Part shown: piece after piece, positions 33,362 through 45,700 of the stretch
Layout of the letters: each line of letters begins with the position of its first letter
How positions within the stretch are numbered: position 1 is the first letter of the stretch
Assembly: GCA_023374025.1 (NCBI GenBank)
Contig: SIJG01000013.1
Span: 938,602 to 1,002,601, forward strand
Length of the DNA stretch: 64,000 nucleotides
Direction: 5' to 3'
Origin: Heterodera schachtii
Lineage: Eukaryota > Nematoda > Chromadorea > Rhabditida > Heteroderidae
Notes under the pieces: generated by a model
What the model was told of the DNA's origin: nothing
Seen by the model: the letters and a program-made list of their open reading frames with translations, nothing else
Database searches by the model: none
Translations under genes and position numbers: made by a program

Positions 33362-34018
33362 GTTTTTTCATCCTGATTTATTTATTCGATTTAGATTATA
33401 TTATTAATTATTATTTAGTTAATTTTATTGTCCAATTCAATAATTTTTTATGACATTATTTGCTGCCAATCACAATTAATTCACAGTTTTTCAAATTCCA
33501 TTATCGATTACTTTGCGCGGCGGCGGCATCGCGGCGCGGGGCGGACGGGGAGGGAGGGGGGATGATAAAAACCCGCACGGTTTTGGCAAATTTTCAAAAT
33601 GAATTTTAATTTCAGGATCGGAAAACATCATAAAAATCTTAAAACCACATTAAAATGTTTGGGATCAAAAGATAAGGGATTTGGAATTAATTTGCAAAAG
33701 AAAAAATTGAATTTCCTCCACCTGTCACATTTGTGACAAGAGGATGATTGATGACCTTCCGTGGCGCTGCGCGGCGCGGGGCGGAAAAAAAACACCCGCA
33801 CGGATTTGGGTAAATCCACAAGGCGGCAGACTTCAAAGAACACCCTCCCATAGGCTCGGGATTGTGATCGGGCGGCAACTCCAAAGGGCTGCGCCCCTTC
33901 AATAGGCTCGATAAAACCCACGGCGGTAACTTCAAAGGGCAGCACCCTTCCCATAGGCACGGGTTTGTGCGGTAAACACCCGCTCGGAACCCGCTCGCTT
34001 TCGGGGTCTTATACTACT
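33362..34018. repeat. Right long terminal inverted repeat of the giant element
   Basis: Inverse of 26796-27363, with an extra segment of about 87 bp (33717-33803) including GATGACCTTCCGTGGCGCTG. Beyond it, 34019-34083 holds GGTAATTACCGAACC repeats as at the left end. The frame at 33628-33960 is the mirror of one in the left arm. Confidence 0.85.
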
Positions 34019-34208
34019 GCCGGTAATTACCGAACCGGAACAAAACGGTACCGGTACCAAAACAAGCCGGTAATTACCGAACCCACGGGTTCCAAAATGT
34101 TTTTTTCAACAAGCCAAAAATGGCATCAACAAAGCAATGAATGACAACATCTGATGAAATCAAATACAGAAAGCCGTTCTGTTGGTTTTCTTTCGATTCA
34201 TCTTCATC

Positions 34209-36304
34209 TCATTTAGTCAAGTCTAGGGTATCAGTTTGACGTAATTCAGTTGCTGCAGTTTTAAATTCCGCCTGAAAAGGTTGAATTAGAAAAATCTATA
34301 GCGTAAATTCTTAAGGTATTAAATTTTGTATAATTCCAGAAAAATTTCCCAATATCAAAAATGAAAGTTCATTTATTGATTTTATAAGTTTATTAAGCAG
34401 AAATGTCCTTATACAAATATAACAGGACTCCCATTCGTCCTTGGATGCCAAGGACGTGCTTGGATTTGGGCTTAGGGTCTTGGAAAATTGGAGGCGTCCT
34501 TGGTTCTATGGATGTCCTTGGAAATGGTCATTAGAAAAAATATTCAAAATTTTAGAATTTTTTGAAATTTTATACAAATATTTTGGTTAAATTATGCCAT
34601 TATGTCAAAAATTTTTTAAATAATATGTACCGTTTTTCTAATAATTGTGGCGTATTTACATATTATTTCTTTTGCATCAGCGAACAAAAAATTATTGGAA
34701 AAAATTCATCGGCGAAAAACAAAAACCATTTGAATAAAATTTAAATAATTTTTCGTTGCATGTAATAAAAATTTTTTTATACGTCCTTGGATTTCACGAG
34801 TTTTTCCCGCTATGTCCTTGGGAATCAGTAAATAAATACCCGTCCTTGGGAAGAGAGTTTTTTCAATGGGAGCCCTGACACACTTACGTCGATAATAAGC
34901 GGTGGCTCTAGTGCACTTTATGAGTCCAATCAATTGACTTTATAAAATAACTTTGTTTCTGTTTGAACAATCCCTATCTTTTTGGCAGCATTTGAAAGCA
35001 GAAAGTCTAAGAAAGTTAAAATATATAATATCTCAACGTTCAGACAATTACGAAAAAAGATCTGATTAATTAAGTAATTTCTGATTATTTTGGTTTGTAA
35101 CTTTTTTGAAATGTTAAATTCTCTTGTCTTCTCGTATTATTACCAGGGAACGGATTTTTAGGTGCTAAAAATCGCAAAATAGGTACCTAAATAGTTGCTA
35201 AAAACTCAAAAAAGGCCAAAATATTTGCTAAAAAAGTTGGAAAATTTGGTCAATAAATGTATGAATTTTCCAAAAATTGACTCATTCTTTATCCATTTCG
35301 GTTGAATAATTGTAATTGTCTTTTTGAATTTTTTTTTGAAAAGTCGATTCTTAGGGGTACATATTTTGTTTTTATTGCTTTTTGCATAATAATTTTTTTT
35401 AAAAAGCAGAAATAGTTGAAAAAATAGTTTTTTAAATTTCATAAGCCAAAATAGTGGTTAAAAAATTTCATAAGCGAAAATAGTCGAAGAAAATGTGTTT
35501 TTTGCGCTTATCTCAGTATATGCTATCTGGAAAAAAATAGGTGAAAACCTAAAAATCCGTTCCCTGATTATTACATTAATTAGACTTTGTGCTTTCGAAT
35601 GACACCAAAAAGATAGGTTTAGCTTAGAGTAGAGCGGTACCGGGAATTTTGGGCTTAACCGGGACCGGGACCTTTTCGGGTTGAAAACCCGGGAATTTTT
35701 GGCTGGGAAAACCGGGAAAAAACCTGGGACTGGTCCCGGTCAAAACCGGGACCTCGGTACTCAGTTGTCCGTGTTTTGGTCCCGGTCCCGCTCTACTCTA
35801 GTTTAGCTTGAACATGAACAAAGTTATTGTAAAAAAACTCGGGATTGTCAATTGATTGGACTCACAAAAGTCGATTGGACTCATAAAAGTGCACTAGAGC
35901 CGAAGCGATACCGTAGAATTAAAAAAAAATAAAAATTAAAATTTGTATTTTTTTTTTTGTTAATGACAATAATTTACTTTTACTGTTATAATTTAATTGT
36001 CATTTACCACGCCACTATCTAAAACAACTTTGAAAACAACCGCATCATCGCCTCCTGGTTGAAATAGCCAGTGATCAATATCAATCTCTATATATTGTTT
36101 CTTGATGCCACCTCTGGGCTGGACTTCTCCTATGGTTGTCCCCAAGGGAATTTCATAAATTCCACTCACAGCCTTAACTTCGGAATTACGTTCATTATAG
36201 CAGAAATACACTTTCTTTTTTGCTGCCTGCACACTTTGGGGAAAATTGGCCAAAAAAACGCAGCAAACCGCGAACAGCAAAAGAAGAATAAGGGAAGTGT
36301 TCAT
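34209..36304 (-). CDS. KKVYF-family secreted protein, two exons (gene 5)
   Basis: Exon 1 (36304-36008) encodes 99 residues: signal peptide to about residue 27 (SVQA), domain start AKKKVYFCYNERNSEVKA, turn PLGTTIGEVQ and core KKQYIEIDIDHW. Donor GTG|GTAAAT. Exon 2 (34271-34209, acceptor TTTTCAG) adds 20 residues, KTAATELRQTDTLDLTK at its end. The intron is phase 0 and 1.74 kb, against about 270 bp in gene 2, because at least four TIR elements have entered it. Total 119 residues. Unlike its relatives, the start codon is preceded by TTTTAAAG rather than TTTTCAG. Function unknown. Confidence 0.8.
34423..34877. mobile_element. 455-bp TIR element in the intron of gene 5
   Basis: CAGGACTCCCATT at the left against the inverse of AATGGGAGCCCTG at the right. 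Many GTCCTTGG words subterminally. No target duplication could be matched. Confidence 0.65.
35144..35566. mobile_element. 423-bp hAT-like MITE, TSD ATTATTAC
   Basis: TIR CAGGGAACGGATTTTTAGGT with its inverse. Perfect duplication ATTATTAC at 35136-35143 and 35567-35574. The interior repeats AAAATAGTTG-type phrases. Confidence 0.9.
35625..35800. mobile_element. 176-bp hAT-like MITE, TSD GTTTAGCT
   Basis: TIR TAGAGTAGAGCGG with its near inverse CCCGCTCTACTCTA. Perfect duplication GTTTAGCT at 35617-35624 and 35801-35808. The interior consists of CCGGGACCGGGA words. It is among the smallest elements in the window. Confidence 0.9.
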
Positions 36305-36770
36305 ATCTTTAAAATTTATTCGATCAAAAATTTATCAAATATTATTATTTTTTCCCCATTATTGTTTTAATAATTTTGGGGAGGAAATTAGCAAATTGTT
36401 AATTTTCGAGCATTCTGAATCAGAAAAGTTCCGTCTTTGGCCAGTTCCGTCTGGACAGTTCCGTCATAGTAGTTAAAGTGCCGGTTCCGTTTCAAACTTT
36501 GTTTGACCCACATTTTTTTAAATTTCCGAATGTGAATAGAAAGATGAGCTATAAATTAATAGGGCTCATATTTTTAGATATTAAAAACTAGTTTTAGGTT
36601 CTAAAAACCCCCAAAATAGGTGCTAAAAGTTTCAAATGTAGGGGCGTAAAATGAAAAAATTTATTCAAAAATTTTTAAAAATTAAGCCAAATCAACATTG
36701 AGATATTTTTGAAAATTAAAGACGAAAATATTAAGCTTTTTTTGTATGGGGATGCAACAAAATTTTTGTT
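36305..36770. other. Region upstream of gene 5
   Basis: Short repeats of AGTTCCGTC (36425-36475) within AT-rich sequence. No gene. Confidence 0.45.
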
Positions 36771-37060
36771 CCTATTTCTGAGGTTTTTTGGTTTTGCAAA
36801 TTTTTGGGAAATTTGAAAATTTGTCTTTACGAACAAATATGGTGGCATCAGTTGAGCAATAAAAAGAAGTTAATTTAAAATTTATTTATTTATTTGTGGT
36901 AATAAATTTTAATTTACTATTATCATTTAATGGTTGGTTCTCTAAATTAAGGGTCATTAATGCTGCTTATATGGGTAGGGGTTTCTAATTGAACAAAACG
37001 CAAGGCTTATTAATAAGCTGAGAGAAAAATGCGAAAAGAGGTGTAATGTTTTGACGCAAA
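36771..37060 (-). pseudogene. KKVYF-family relic that lost exon 1
   Basis: 36780-36945 matches the family intron up to the donor (plus-strand words TTTACTATTATCATTTAATGG). It continues directly into the sequence normally found upstream of the start codon (AAATTAAGGGTCATTAATG, then TAATTGAACAAAACG and AAGCTGAGAGAAAAATG). Exon 1, about 300 bp, is missing almost exactly, so this is the scar of a deleted gene copy. Confidence 0.6.
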
Positions 37061-38076
37061 TAAGAAAAAAAGATATAAATTACGCTTTGGCCGACAACAC
37101 AAAAAATCTTTTTAAGAAAATAAATTTAAGTTTTTGGGGTCCGGCGGGGAAAAACCAAAACGAATTAATGGAAAATAAAATGAAATATTCATTGTAATTT
37201 AGAGAGAAATGTGATGCTTGTAAGGCAACAATCAGCAGTGTTTTTATCTGCCATTTTTTCATGTTGGCATTTTATAAATTTATCAATCTTTTACTAATCA
37301 TAAAATGCCATGAAAAAATGATCAATCTTTTACTGTTAAAAATCATCAATCTTTTACTAATCAATCTTTTACTGTTAAAAATGATCAATGTTTTACTATT
37401 CATAAAAATAGGAACCTTCGCGAAAATTTAAAAAAAAAGAAGACAATTTTTGCCAATAAAAACCCTCGCAATAATAATAAAGTTTTAAAAAAGGCCACGG
37501 AAAGGTCATTGGCCTTCTGTTTTGCTTTACTTTTCAGGCACTATATGATTCAGTGGCCTTTATTAGGGATTGATTCTCGGGAATACGGTCGGCACTTCTT
37601 TTGAGAAGTAAATGCTCCAAGTGTTAGTAAAACAAAAAATGTAAGACATATAAATTCATAACTTGCCTCAAACTCTACCAAAATAAGCTCTACGTTTTCT
37701 CGGTCAGAACAAAATTTTGTATCAAAATCTCTCAACCAGGCTATTTGAACATTGTTTTAATTGGCCGTTTTAAAATCATAAATTTTTTTTTGCATAATTT
37801 TCAATATAAAAAGATAATTATGCTTAATTTTAATTCCTTACATACTTATTGCTATATTTTCTAATCCTTATACTTTACTGCATGTGTGTTATCTCATTGT
37901 GAGGTTTATCAGTGCAAATTTTGTGCAGGAAAATGCTACAGAAAATTTTTTATCGCAACAAGCCAAAATAGGAGGCATCAACAAATTGGTATGTATCAAA
38001 ACAGTACATATACAGTATGTGTGTATCATCGGTTACCGTTTCGCTTTACAGCTAATCCGCGCACTATTCGCTACCA
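37061..38076. other. Block C and 3' flank of gene 6
   Basis: 37185-37400 is block C with four short ATCAATCTTTTACTAATCA-like units. 37450-37560 resembles 11655-11790. The minus-strand frame at 37550-37735 and the plus-strand frames over 37884-38093 have no support; the latter are antisense to exon 3 of gene 6. Confidence 0.5.
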
Positions 38077-39943
38077 TCAGTATCCGTAATTGAAACCATG
38101 GACACCGCGGTAATAATGTCGAACACCGTATGAAAAGTCTAGGGCGTCGGCGTTTTCACCAATATCACGCAATAACTCTACGGTAGCGCTGCCCAGCACC
38201 TAAAAATTGGAAATGACAATTACATAAATGGGTCTACTCTAAGGTTAGGGTGCTCCCTGTAATATAGGGATGCAACTTTTAGTGACGAAAAATCCCAAAA
38301 TAGTTAACTAAAAACAGTGAGTAAAATGCCAAAATAGTGAAGAAATAGTGACGAATAGTGACATAATTTTCATCAAAAATTGAACAAAGCTATTTTTTTC
38401 ACTAATTGCAGTTGCAAATGAGGTGCATTTCTTTTCTAATATTTTCTTAGCAAATATTTAACTTTTTAAATCAAAATTTTTTGTCAAGAAAAAAAATGGC
38501 CGATGAATTTTTGAGATTTCCAAAAAAAATTTTAAGGTCGATATTAGGGGTGTATTTTTGGTAATTTTTTAGGTCGATTCTTAGGGGTGTATTTTTCGTT
38601 TTTATTGCATTTTTGTTAAGGAATTTTCCAAAAAATGCCAAAATAACGAAAAAAATAGTGACAAAACGCCAAAATAATGAATTTTCACTATTTTAGTTAC
38701 GAAGCGCCAAAATAGTGATTGCTAGTGACCGATAGTGACATCCAAACCGAAAAATTTCAACGCAGAAATGCGTTTTTTAAGCTCCTTTCTTCAAAACAAT
38801 CGAGCAAAAAAAAAATAATTAAATCACTAAGGTTGCATCCCTATTGATCACTATACTTTTTTTGCGCTTATTTTGGTCAATTAGCTAAGTCTTAAGCTGA
38901 ACTTTTAATCAAAAATGCTGAGATTAATTTGGTTAACTCCCATAAAATACATTAAATAACATTAAAAATCTCAATTTTTCTAGCAAAAAACTAATTACGT
39001 TTAAAGGATCCATCCAAAATGTGCAAATCATCAAGTCGAAAATTGAAAACATTTTTTGCTTTTCAAAAACTTTTATTAATTTTTCATTTGCTTACCTGTG
39101 TTCCATTACGTCCATTACGTTTGAAAGTAATCACATCATTGGGATTTAGTTGTTGCCATTGCTCAGGATCAATCTCCAAATAATTCTTCTCTACCGAGCT
39201 ATCATAAACTGATGATAGTCGAAGAATGTGTTGTTCATTGAGATAGGCATAAATTGCATATGATTGACTTCTTTTTTTAAAATAGACTTTCTTTTTTACG
39301 CGCAATTCACTTATTTGTATAGTTTTCATCAGCTGAAATAACAAATACTTTTTATGATTTTACATATTAAAAAATATATATATTTTTTTTATGGTTTTAT
39401 AATAATAATAATAATTTCACTTGTGGAAAATTATTTTAGCAAGGATCAGAAATTTATTTATCAACGAATTACAACCCCCTTAAAATTGGAGCACGGACAA
39501 TTATTTCTTCCGAAATAATAAAACCCAAATTTTTCCAATTAAAATATTAATTTTTTTTTTAATTTCCCAAAATAGGCTAAAAAATATATATGCAAAAAGA
39601 TACAACACTTATATGTATATGTATGCTGTCAAAAAGCAAACTTATATAATGGAATACTGATACCCATGCTTACCGTCCCATTTCCATGTAGGAAATCGAT
39701 TGAATCATCATCATTCAATGCCGCCCATAGATTCGTGTTAATGTTCGCATACAGTATCCCGTTTCTTTCTTGCTGTGTTTCAAAATTGAACAACCATTGA
39801 CCATTATGCCATGCGTGGACTGTTGATGGGTTACCATTTCCGAAGGTCACTTTCTTTGTCACAGCATGCGCAGACTTAGGAAAATGGACGATGAAAATAA
39901 AAACGGAGCAAAGCGTGACCAAAAAAATGGCAACAATATTCAT
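38077..39943 (-). CDS. Two-domain KKVYF-family secreted protein, three exons (gene 6)
   Basis: Exon 1 (39943-39674) encodes 90 residues: signal peptide (residues 1-27, SAHA) and the first domain (VTKKVTFGNGNP ... YANINTNLW ... HGNGT). Exon 2 (39332-39096) encodes 79 residues: linker LMKTIQISELR and a second domain (VKKKVYFKKRSQ ... KNYLEIDPEQW). Exon 3 (38199-38077) encodes 40 residues: GSATVELLRDIGEN, then a Tyr/Gly-rich end. Donors are ACG|GTAAGC and CAG|GTAAGC, acceptors TTATTTCAG and AATTTTTAG, both introns phase 0; total 209 residues. Start chosen because TTTTCAGCG precedes the ATG. The exon 2 frame also has its own in-frame ATG, but it lacks a signal peptide and starts at a good acceptor. 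Function unknown. Confidence 0.75.
38265..38843. mobile_element. 579-bp TIR element in intron 2 of gene 6
   Basis: TAGGGATGCAAC at the left and GTTGCATCCCTA at the right. The interior repeats AAAATAGTGA-type phrases. No matching 8-bp duplication was found, so it may be old or rearranged. Confidence 0.7.
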
Positions 39944-41016
39944 CGCTGAAAATAATACATAACAAATTTAACAACAGGCAGAATATATAGAGTTGAATAA
40001 TTTGTTACGGGTACATCGATACCATGAAAAGCGAGCTTTTTACATTTATTTATGTCAGAACATCGAAAAAAGTTAAAAAACAATCAAGGAATATTTGTAC
40101 TCAGGGTTACCTATTCTTTCAAATGAATTAAAAAATTATTGTAAAATAATGCATTCCCTGCTGAAAAATGAGAAATTAAATCAATTTGGATGACATCTGC
40201 AAAATTCTGCAAAATTTAATGCGTAATAAATTAACGAAAATAATGAATTCCCTACTTAAAAAATTAATCATGACCAAAATTATGCAAAATTTAAAGCATA
40301 AAAAGTAGACAATAAAATCATTGGGATGACGTGCAAAATTAACAAAATTTACTTACTGCAAAATTTGGCGAAAATAGTGCATTTTCCATTTAAAAAATGG
40401 GCGTGACAAAAATATGCAAAATTTATTCAGAAAATAAAAAAAATAGCAATAATATTTTTATTTTCTACTAAAAAGTAAGAAATAGATAAATAACGGTTAG
40501 ATTTTCACAGGGTGATTAGACTGTGAATGAAAAACAAAAATTTCATTTTCTCAAGCGTATAAAAAGGCTAAATATTCCTTGGTTGATTTAATTTTTTTTT
40601 TTGTTTGAAACTTTTTTAAAACAAATTAAATAATTAAAAAACGCATACATAACACGACCGAAAAATATGTTTAAATTAGAGATCGGACAACTGGGGTCGG
40701 AGGGATCCCGACTGAATCCCGATCCCGATCAATCCCGAACATTTTGGAAAAACCATCGGGACGGATCCCGAGTCGGGATCCCGACTGAATGCGGTCCCCG
40801 TCAATCCCGAAGAATTTTTTTGGGGATCCCTCGGGATTGTCGGGATTTGCATAAACTCAATTTTTTTATGTTTTGTGCCAATTTTTGTTCAAAAGCTTAT
40901 CTAATATTTATAATTGATCAATTCGATTGAGAAAAATAGGGATTGGAATTATATCAAGTTTTTATAGAAATTTTTCAAAATTAGAATATCATTTACTAAA
41001 TGCGCCACTACGTGCA
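39944..41016. other. AT-rich intergenic sequence upstream of gene 6
   Basis: 40130-40560 holds phrases of the AAATAATGAATTCCCTACTT type that recur at 52240-52660 and as a tandem repeat at 58020-58300. 40670-40850 is a GC-rich element of GGGATCCCGA words. No gene. Confidence 0.5.
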
Positions 41017-41640
41017 GGGTAGCCAGATCTGAGGCTTTAGCCTCTTTTGTGGTTTATTGATAGGTCAATGAGGCTAAGTTTACAAAATGAGGCTTTGAGG
41101 CTTTTTGTGATTTTTTGAGAAATTTTGAGGCTTTTGGGGAAAATCGTCAGAACTTTTAAATTTTGATTAATTTTGATAAGTTGGCATAATGTTTGGCAAT
41201 TATTTAATTTGAATTTGCCTTTTTAAGAGAGCATCAAAACGAAAATCTCACCCAAAATTTCTAAAAAAAATTTTGTTAAATATTTCGTTAAAATCAAATA
41301 CCAATTTTTTCCGAAAATCCACAAAATTAGGAATTATTTTAATGAAAATATTCTCAAAATATGGTCAAAATTCTTAATTTTTTCTCCGGCGGCACCTGTC
41401 GGCAGCGCGGGACCCTAGAAATCCTTAATTTTCTTAAAAACGCTCAAAATCGCAAAATATGGCCATTTTTGTGGACAAACCCGTTAACAAATCGCATTAA
41501 AAATTACAAAAATTTTCCCGGCGGCGCCTATCGGCACCGCCGGCCACCCTTGTTCCCCAAAAGTATTTGGAAAAAGCGCCGCAAAAAAATCAGCTTCGAT
41601 TTTTTACGCTTAGGATTTCATAAAATACTTATTTCTAACA
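41017..41640. mobile_element. Partial copy of the CAGGGTAGCCAGAT element
   Basis: Begins CAGGGTAGCCAGATCTGAGG as the inverse of the right end of 24649-25273, and carries two hairpin modules in minus orientation (about 41384-41408, degenerate, and 41518-41543, canonical). The other terminus is missing. The plus-strand frame at 41361-41651 is a by-product. Confidence 0.7.
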
Positions 41641-42755
41641 AAATTTTTTGAAAATTTTCCGACTTCCGGTTTTCGACGTTTTTGGGGTCGGAATTCCGAT
41701 TTCCGAAAAATTTTTGGGCCTCGGAATGCCATCCCTGATACATAAGTCGAAATTCGGAAAATTGTTTTTTTTAAAAACCTCTTTCTCAAAATTTACTTAC
41801 TGTGCTACATTTTTTTAGCTTCTTTATTTTTTAAGACCTAAAAACCACAAAAAAATTAAAAAAATACTATTTTGACCTTTTTGGCGTTTGTCCTAAAATT
41901 TATTAACAAAATGCAATAAAACGAAAAACACACCCCTAAGGACCGATCCTTAAGAATTTTTCAAAAAATAATTATGCCAACATGGTCAGCAGCAGATCAC
42001 TCTCCTTAGGCAAAAAATGAAAATATAATTTTATGCGGTTGATAGAGTCGGCACACCCCAAAACACAGCCGAGACATCATACATCCGGGAAAAAATTTAA
42101 AAAATTTTTCAAATTTAGAAATTATTCATGAAAAAAACTCAGAAAAAATTTTCTTAGAAAAGTCAAAGGAAAAAAAATTTGCAAAAAATATTCCAGCGAT
42201 TTTTTGAAAAGTTTTTTGAAAAATCTTAATAATTTAACATTAAATTTTGAAAACGCCGGAAAATTTTTTTAAATTTTTTTCCTTTTAAATTTTCTAAGAA
42301 AAATTTTTCAAAGATTTTTTTATGAAAAATTCAAAATTTGAAAAAAATAAATTTTTTTTTAATTTTTCTCGGCTATCTTATGGCTCGGCTGTGTTTCGGC
42401 GGCTGTGTTTTGTCCTGTTCCGTGATAGAGTACGCCTGGGCTTCTTAAGAAAAATTTTTCAATTTCTGCGAAATGAGCCCCACTGCCGTAAAAAATGCCA
42501 AACTTTTATTGAGTAAATAAAAGAAAGAATTTGTTCGCTTGGCCCCCTTACTTTGAGAAGCCCCTTCGAAAAAAAACAACTTTTACAAAAAAAAAGAGAT
42601 TACTCTAAATGTAGGGCACCTAATGTGAGACTTTATCCCTGGGCTCCTAATTGAATTATGGGGGGAAATATGGTGATCGTAAGTGACCAATCTGCAGTGC
42701 TTTTATGTGGCAATTTGAATGTTGGCATTTTAATTTTTTTGATCAATTTCTTCCT
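41641..42755. other. AT-rich sequence with element debris
   Basis: 41640-41740 contains GGAATTCCGA words typical of another small element. 42040-42460 has a weak inverted repeat around the GGCTGTGTTTCGG phrase. 42620-42755 is block C leading into the satellite. No gene. Confidence 0.45.
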
Positions 42756-45700
42756 TTTCATAAAAAATGATCAATATTTTACCATTCATAAGTTTGGATG
42801 CTAATGCTAAAATAAATAAAAAAATCAATCTTTTACCATTCATAAGAATGGATGCTAATGCTAAAATAATCAATCTTTTACCATTCATTAGAATGGATGC
42901 TAATGCTAAAATTTAAAAAAATAATCAATCTTTTACCATTCATAAGATGGATGCTAATGTTAAAATAATAAATCTTTTACCATTCATAAGAATGGATGCT
43001 AATGCTAAAATAATCAATCTTTTACCATTCATTAGAATGGATGCTAATGCTAAAATTTAAAAAAAAAAATCAATCTTTTACCATTCATAAGAATGGATGC
43101 TAATGCTAAAATAATCAATCTTTTACCATTCATTAGAATGGATGCTAATGCTAAAATTTAAAAAAATAATCAATCTTTTACCATTCATAAGAATTTATGC
43201 TAATGCTAAAATAATCAATCTTTTACCATTCATAAGATGGATGCTAATGTTAAAATAATCAATCTTTTACCATTCATAAGATGGATGCTAATGTTAAAAT
43301 AATCAATCTTTTACCATTCATAAGATGGATGCTAATGTTAAAATAATCAATCTTTTACCATTCATTAGAATGGATGCTAATGCTAAAATTTAAAAAAATA
43401 ATCAATCTTTTACCATTCATAAGAATTTATGCTAATGCTAAAATAATCAATCTTTTACCATTCATAAGATGGATGCTAATGTTAAAATAATCAATCTTTT
43501 ACCATTCATAAGAATGGATGCTAATGCTAAAATAATCAATCTTTTACCATTCATAAGAATTTATGCTAATGCTAAAATAATCAATCTTTTACCATCATAA
43601 GATGGATGCTAATGTTAAAATAATCAATCTTTTACCATTCATTAGAATGGATGCTAATGCTAAAATTTAAAAAAATAATCAATCTTTTACCATTCATAAG
43701 AATTTATGCTAATGCTAAAATAATCAATCTTTTACCATTCATAAGATGGATGCTAATGTTAAAATAATCAATCTTTTACCATTCATAAGAATGGATGCTA
43801 ATGCTAAAATAATCAATCTTTTACCATTCATAAGATGGATGCTAATGTTAAAATAATCAATCTTTTACCATTCATAAGAATGGATGCTAATGCTAAAATA
43901 ATCAATCTTTTACCATTCATAAGAATTTATGCTAATGCTAAAATAATCAATCTTTTACCATCATAAGATGGATGCTAATGTTAAAATAATCAATCTTTTA
44001 CCATTCATAAGATGGATGCTAATGTTAAAATAATCAATCTTTTACCATTCATAAGATGGATGCTAATGTTAAAATAATCAATCTTTTACCATTCATAAGA
44101 TGGATGCTAATGTTAAAATAATCAATCTTTTACCATTCATTAGAATGGATGCTAATGCTAAAATTTAAAAAAATAATCAATCTTTTACCATTCATAAGAA
44201 TTTATGCTAATGCTAAAATAATCAATCTTTTACCATTCATAAGAATGGATGCTAATGCTAAAATAATCAATCTTTTACCATTATAAGAATGGATGCTAAT
44301 ACTAAATAATCACTCTTTTACCATTCATAGAATGGATGCTAATGCTTAAAAATAATCAATCTTTTACCATCATAAGATGGATGCTAATGTTAAAATAATC
44401 AATCTTTTACCATTCATAAGAATGGATGCTAATGTTAAAATAATCAATCTTTTACCATTCATAAGATGGATGCTAATGTTAAAATAATCAATCTTTTACC
44501 ATTCATAAGATGGATGCTAATGTTAAAATAATCAATCTTTTACCATTCATAAGAATGGATGCTAATGTTAAAATAATCAATCTTTTACCATTCATAAGAA
44601 TGGATGCTATGTTAAAATAATCAATCTTTTACCATTCATAAGAATGGATGCTAATGCTAAAATAATCAATCTTTTACCATTCATAAGAATGGATGCTAAT
44701 GCTAAAATAATCAATCTTTTACCATTCATAAGAATGGATGCTAATGCTAAAATAATCAATCTTTTACCATTCATAAGAATATATGCTAAGCTAAAAACTT
44801 AAAAAAAAAATCAATTCTTTTACCATTCATAAGAAATTTATGCTAAGCTAAAATAATCAATCTTTTACCATTCTATAAGAGGATGCTAATGTTTAAAATA
44901 ATCATCTTTTACCATTCATAGACTGGATGCTAATGCCTAAAATACTCAATCTTTACCATTCATAAGATGGATGCTAATAAGTTAAAATAATCAATCTTTT
45001 TACCATTAATAAGAGGATGCTTAATGTTAAAATAACAATCTTTTACCATTCATTAGAATGGAGGACTAATGCCTAACATTTAAAAAAGAATCAATCTTTT
45101 ACCATTCATAAGAATTTATGCTAATGCTAAAAAATCAATCTTTTACATTAATAAGATGGATGCTAATGCTTAAAATAATCAATCTTTTACCATTCATTAG
45201 AAATGGCTGCTAATGCTCAAATTTAAAAAAATAATCAATCTTTTCCATTCATAAGAATTTATGCTAATGCTTTAAAATACTCAATCGTTTACCATTCATA
45301 AGATGGATGCTAATGTTAAAATATCAATCTTTTACCATTCATAAGATGGATGCTAATGTTAAATAATCAATCTTTTACCATTCATTAGAATGGATGCTAA
45401 TGCTAAAATTTAAAAAAATAATCAATCTTTTACATTCATAAGAATTTATGCTAATGCTAAAATAATCAATCGTTTACATTCATAAGATGGATGCTAATGT
45501 TAAAATAATCAATCTTTTACCATTCTAAGATGGATGCTATGTTAAAATAATCAATCTTTACCATTCATAAGATGGATGCTAATGTTAAAATAATCAATCT
45601 TTTACCATTCATAAGATGGATGCTAATGTTAAAATAATCAATCTTTTACATTCATAAGTGGATGCTAATGTAAACAAATCAATCTTTTACCATCATAAGA

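Larger units (their letters stand above)
26713..34083. mobile_element. Giant inverted-repeat element of about 7.4 kb with FLYWCH and AT-hook genes
   Basis: Both ends carry short GGTAATTACCGAACCGG repeats, then long terminal inverted repeats (26796-27363 and 33362-34018). Inside are a second inverted pair (27364-27595 and 30450-30682), a 1-kb palindrome (27596-28620), a FLYWCH-type gene, a minisatellite and an AT-hook gene. No DDE or other transposase domain is visible, and no flanking target duplication was found. Long TIRs together with a FLYWCH-type finger recall Mutator-like or foldback elements, but the class is open. It lies directly beside the 3' flank of gene 5. Confidence 0.75.
34888..35912. 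mobile_element. TIR element hosting two nested elements, intron of gene 5
   Basis: Left end GGTGGCTCTAGTGCACTTTA and TGAGTCCAATCAATTGAC; right end carries their inverses, with the second phrase partly duplicated. The outer boundaries are approximate. The two nested insertions at 35144-35566 and 35625-35800 have clear target duplications made of this element's own sequence. Confidence 0.65.

Noticed and set aside
37550..37735. Minus-strand frame with a hydrophobic centre as a membrane protein
   Set aside because: There is no paralogue in the window, no convincing splice sites, and its flank belongs to a dispersed repeat.
38265..38843. TAGGGATGCAAC element as another 8-bp-duplication hAT-like MITE
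   Set aside because: The TIRs are clear, but the flanking octamers do not match, so only a TIR element is claimed.
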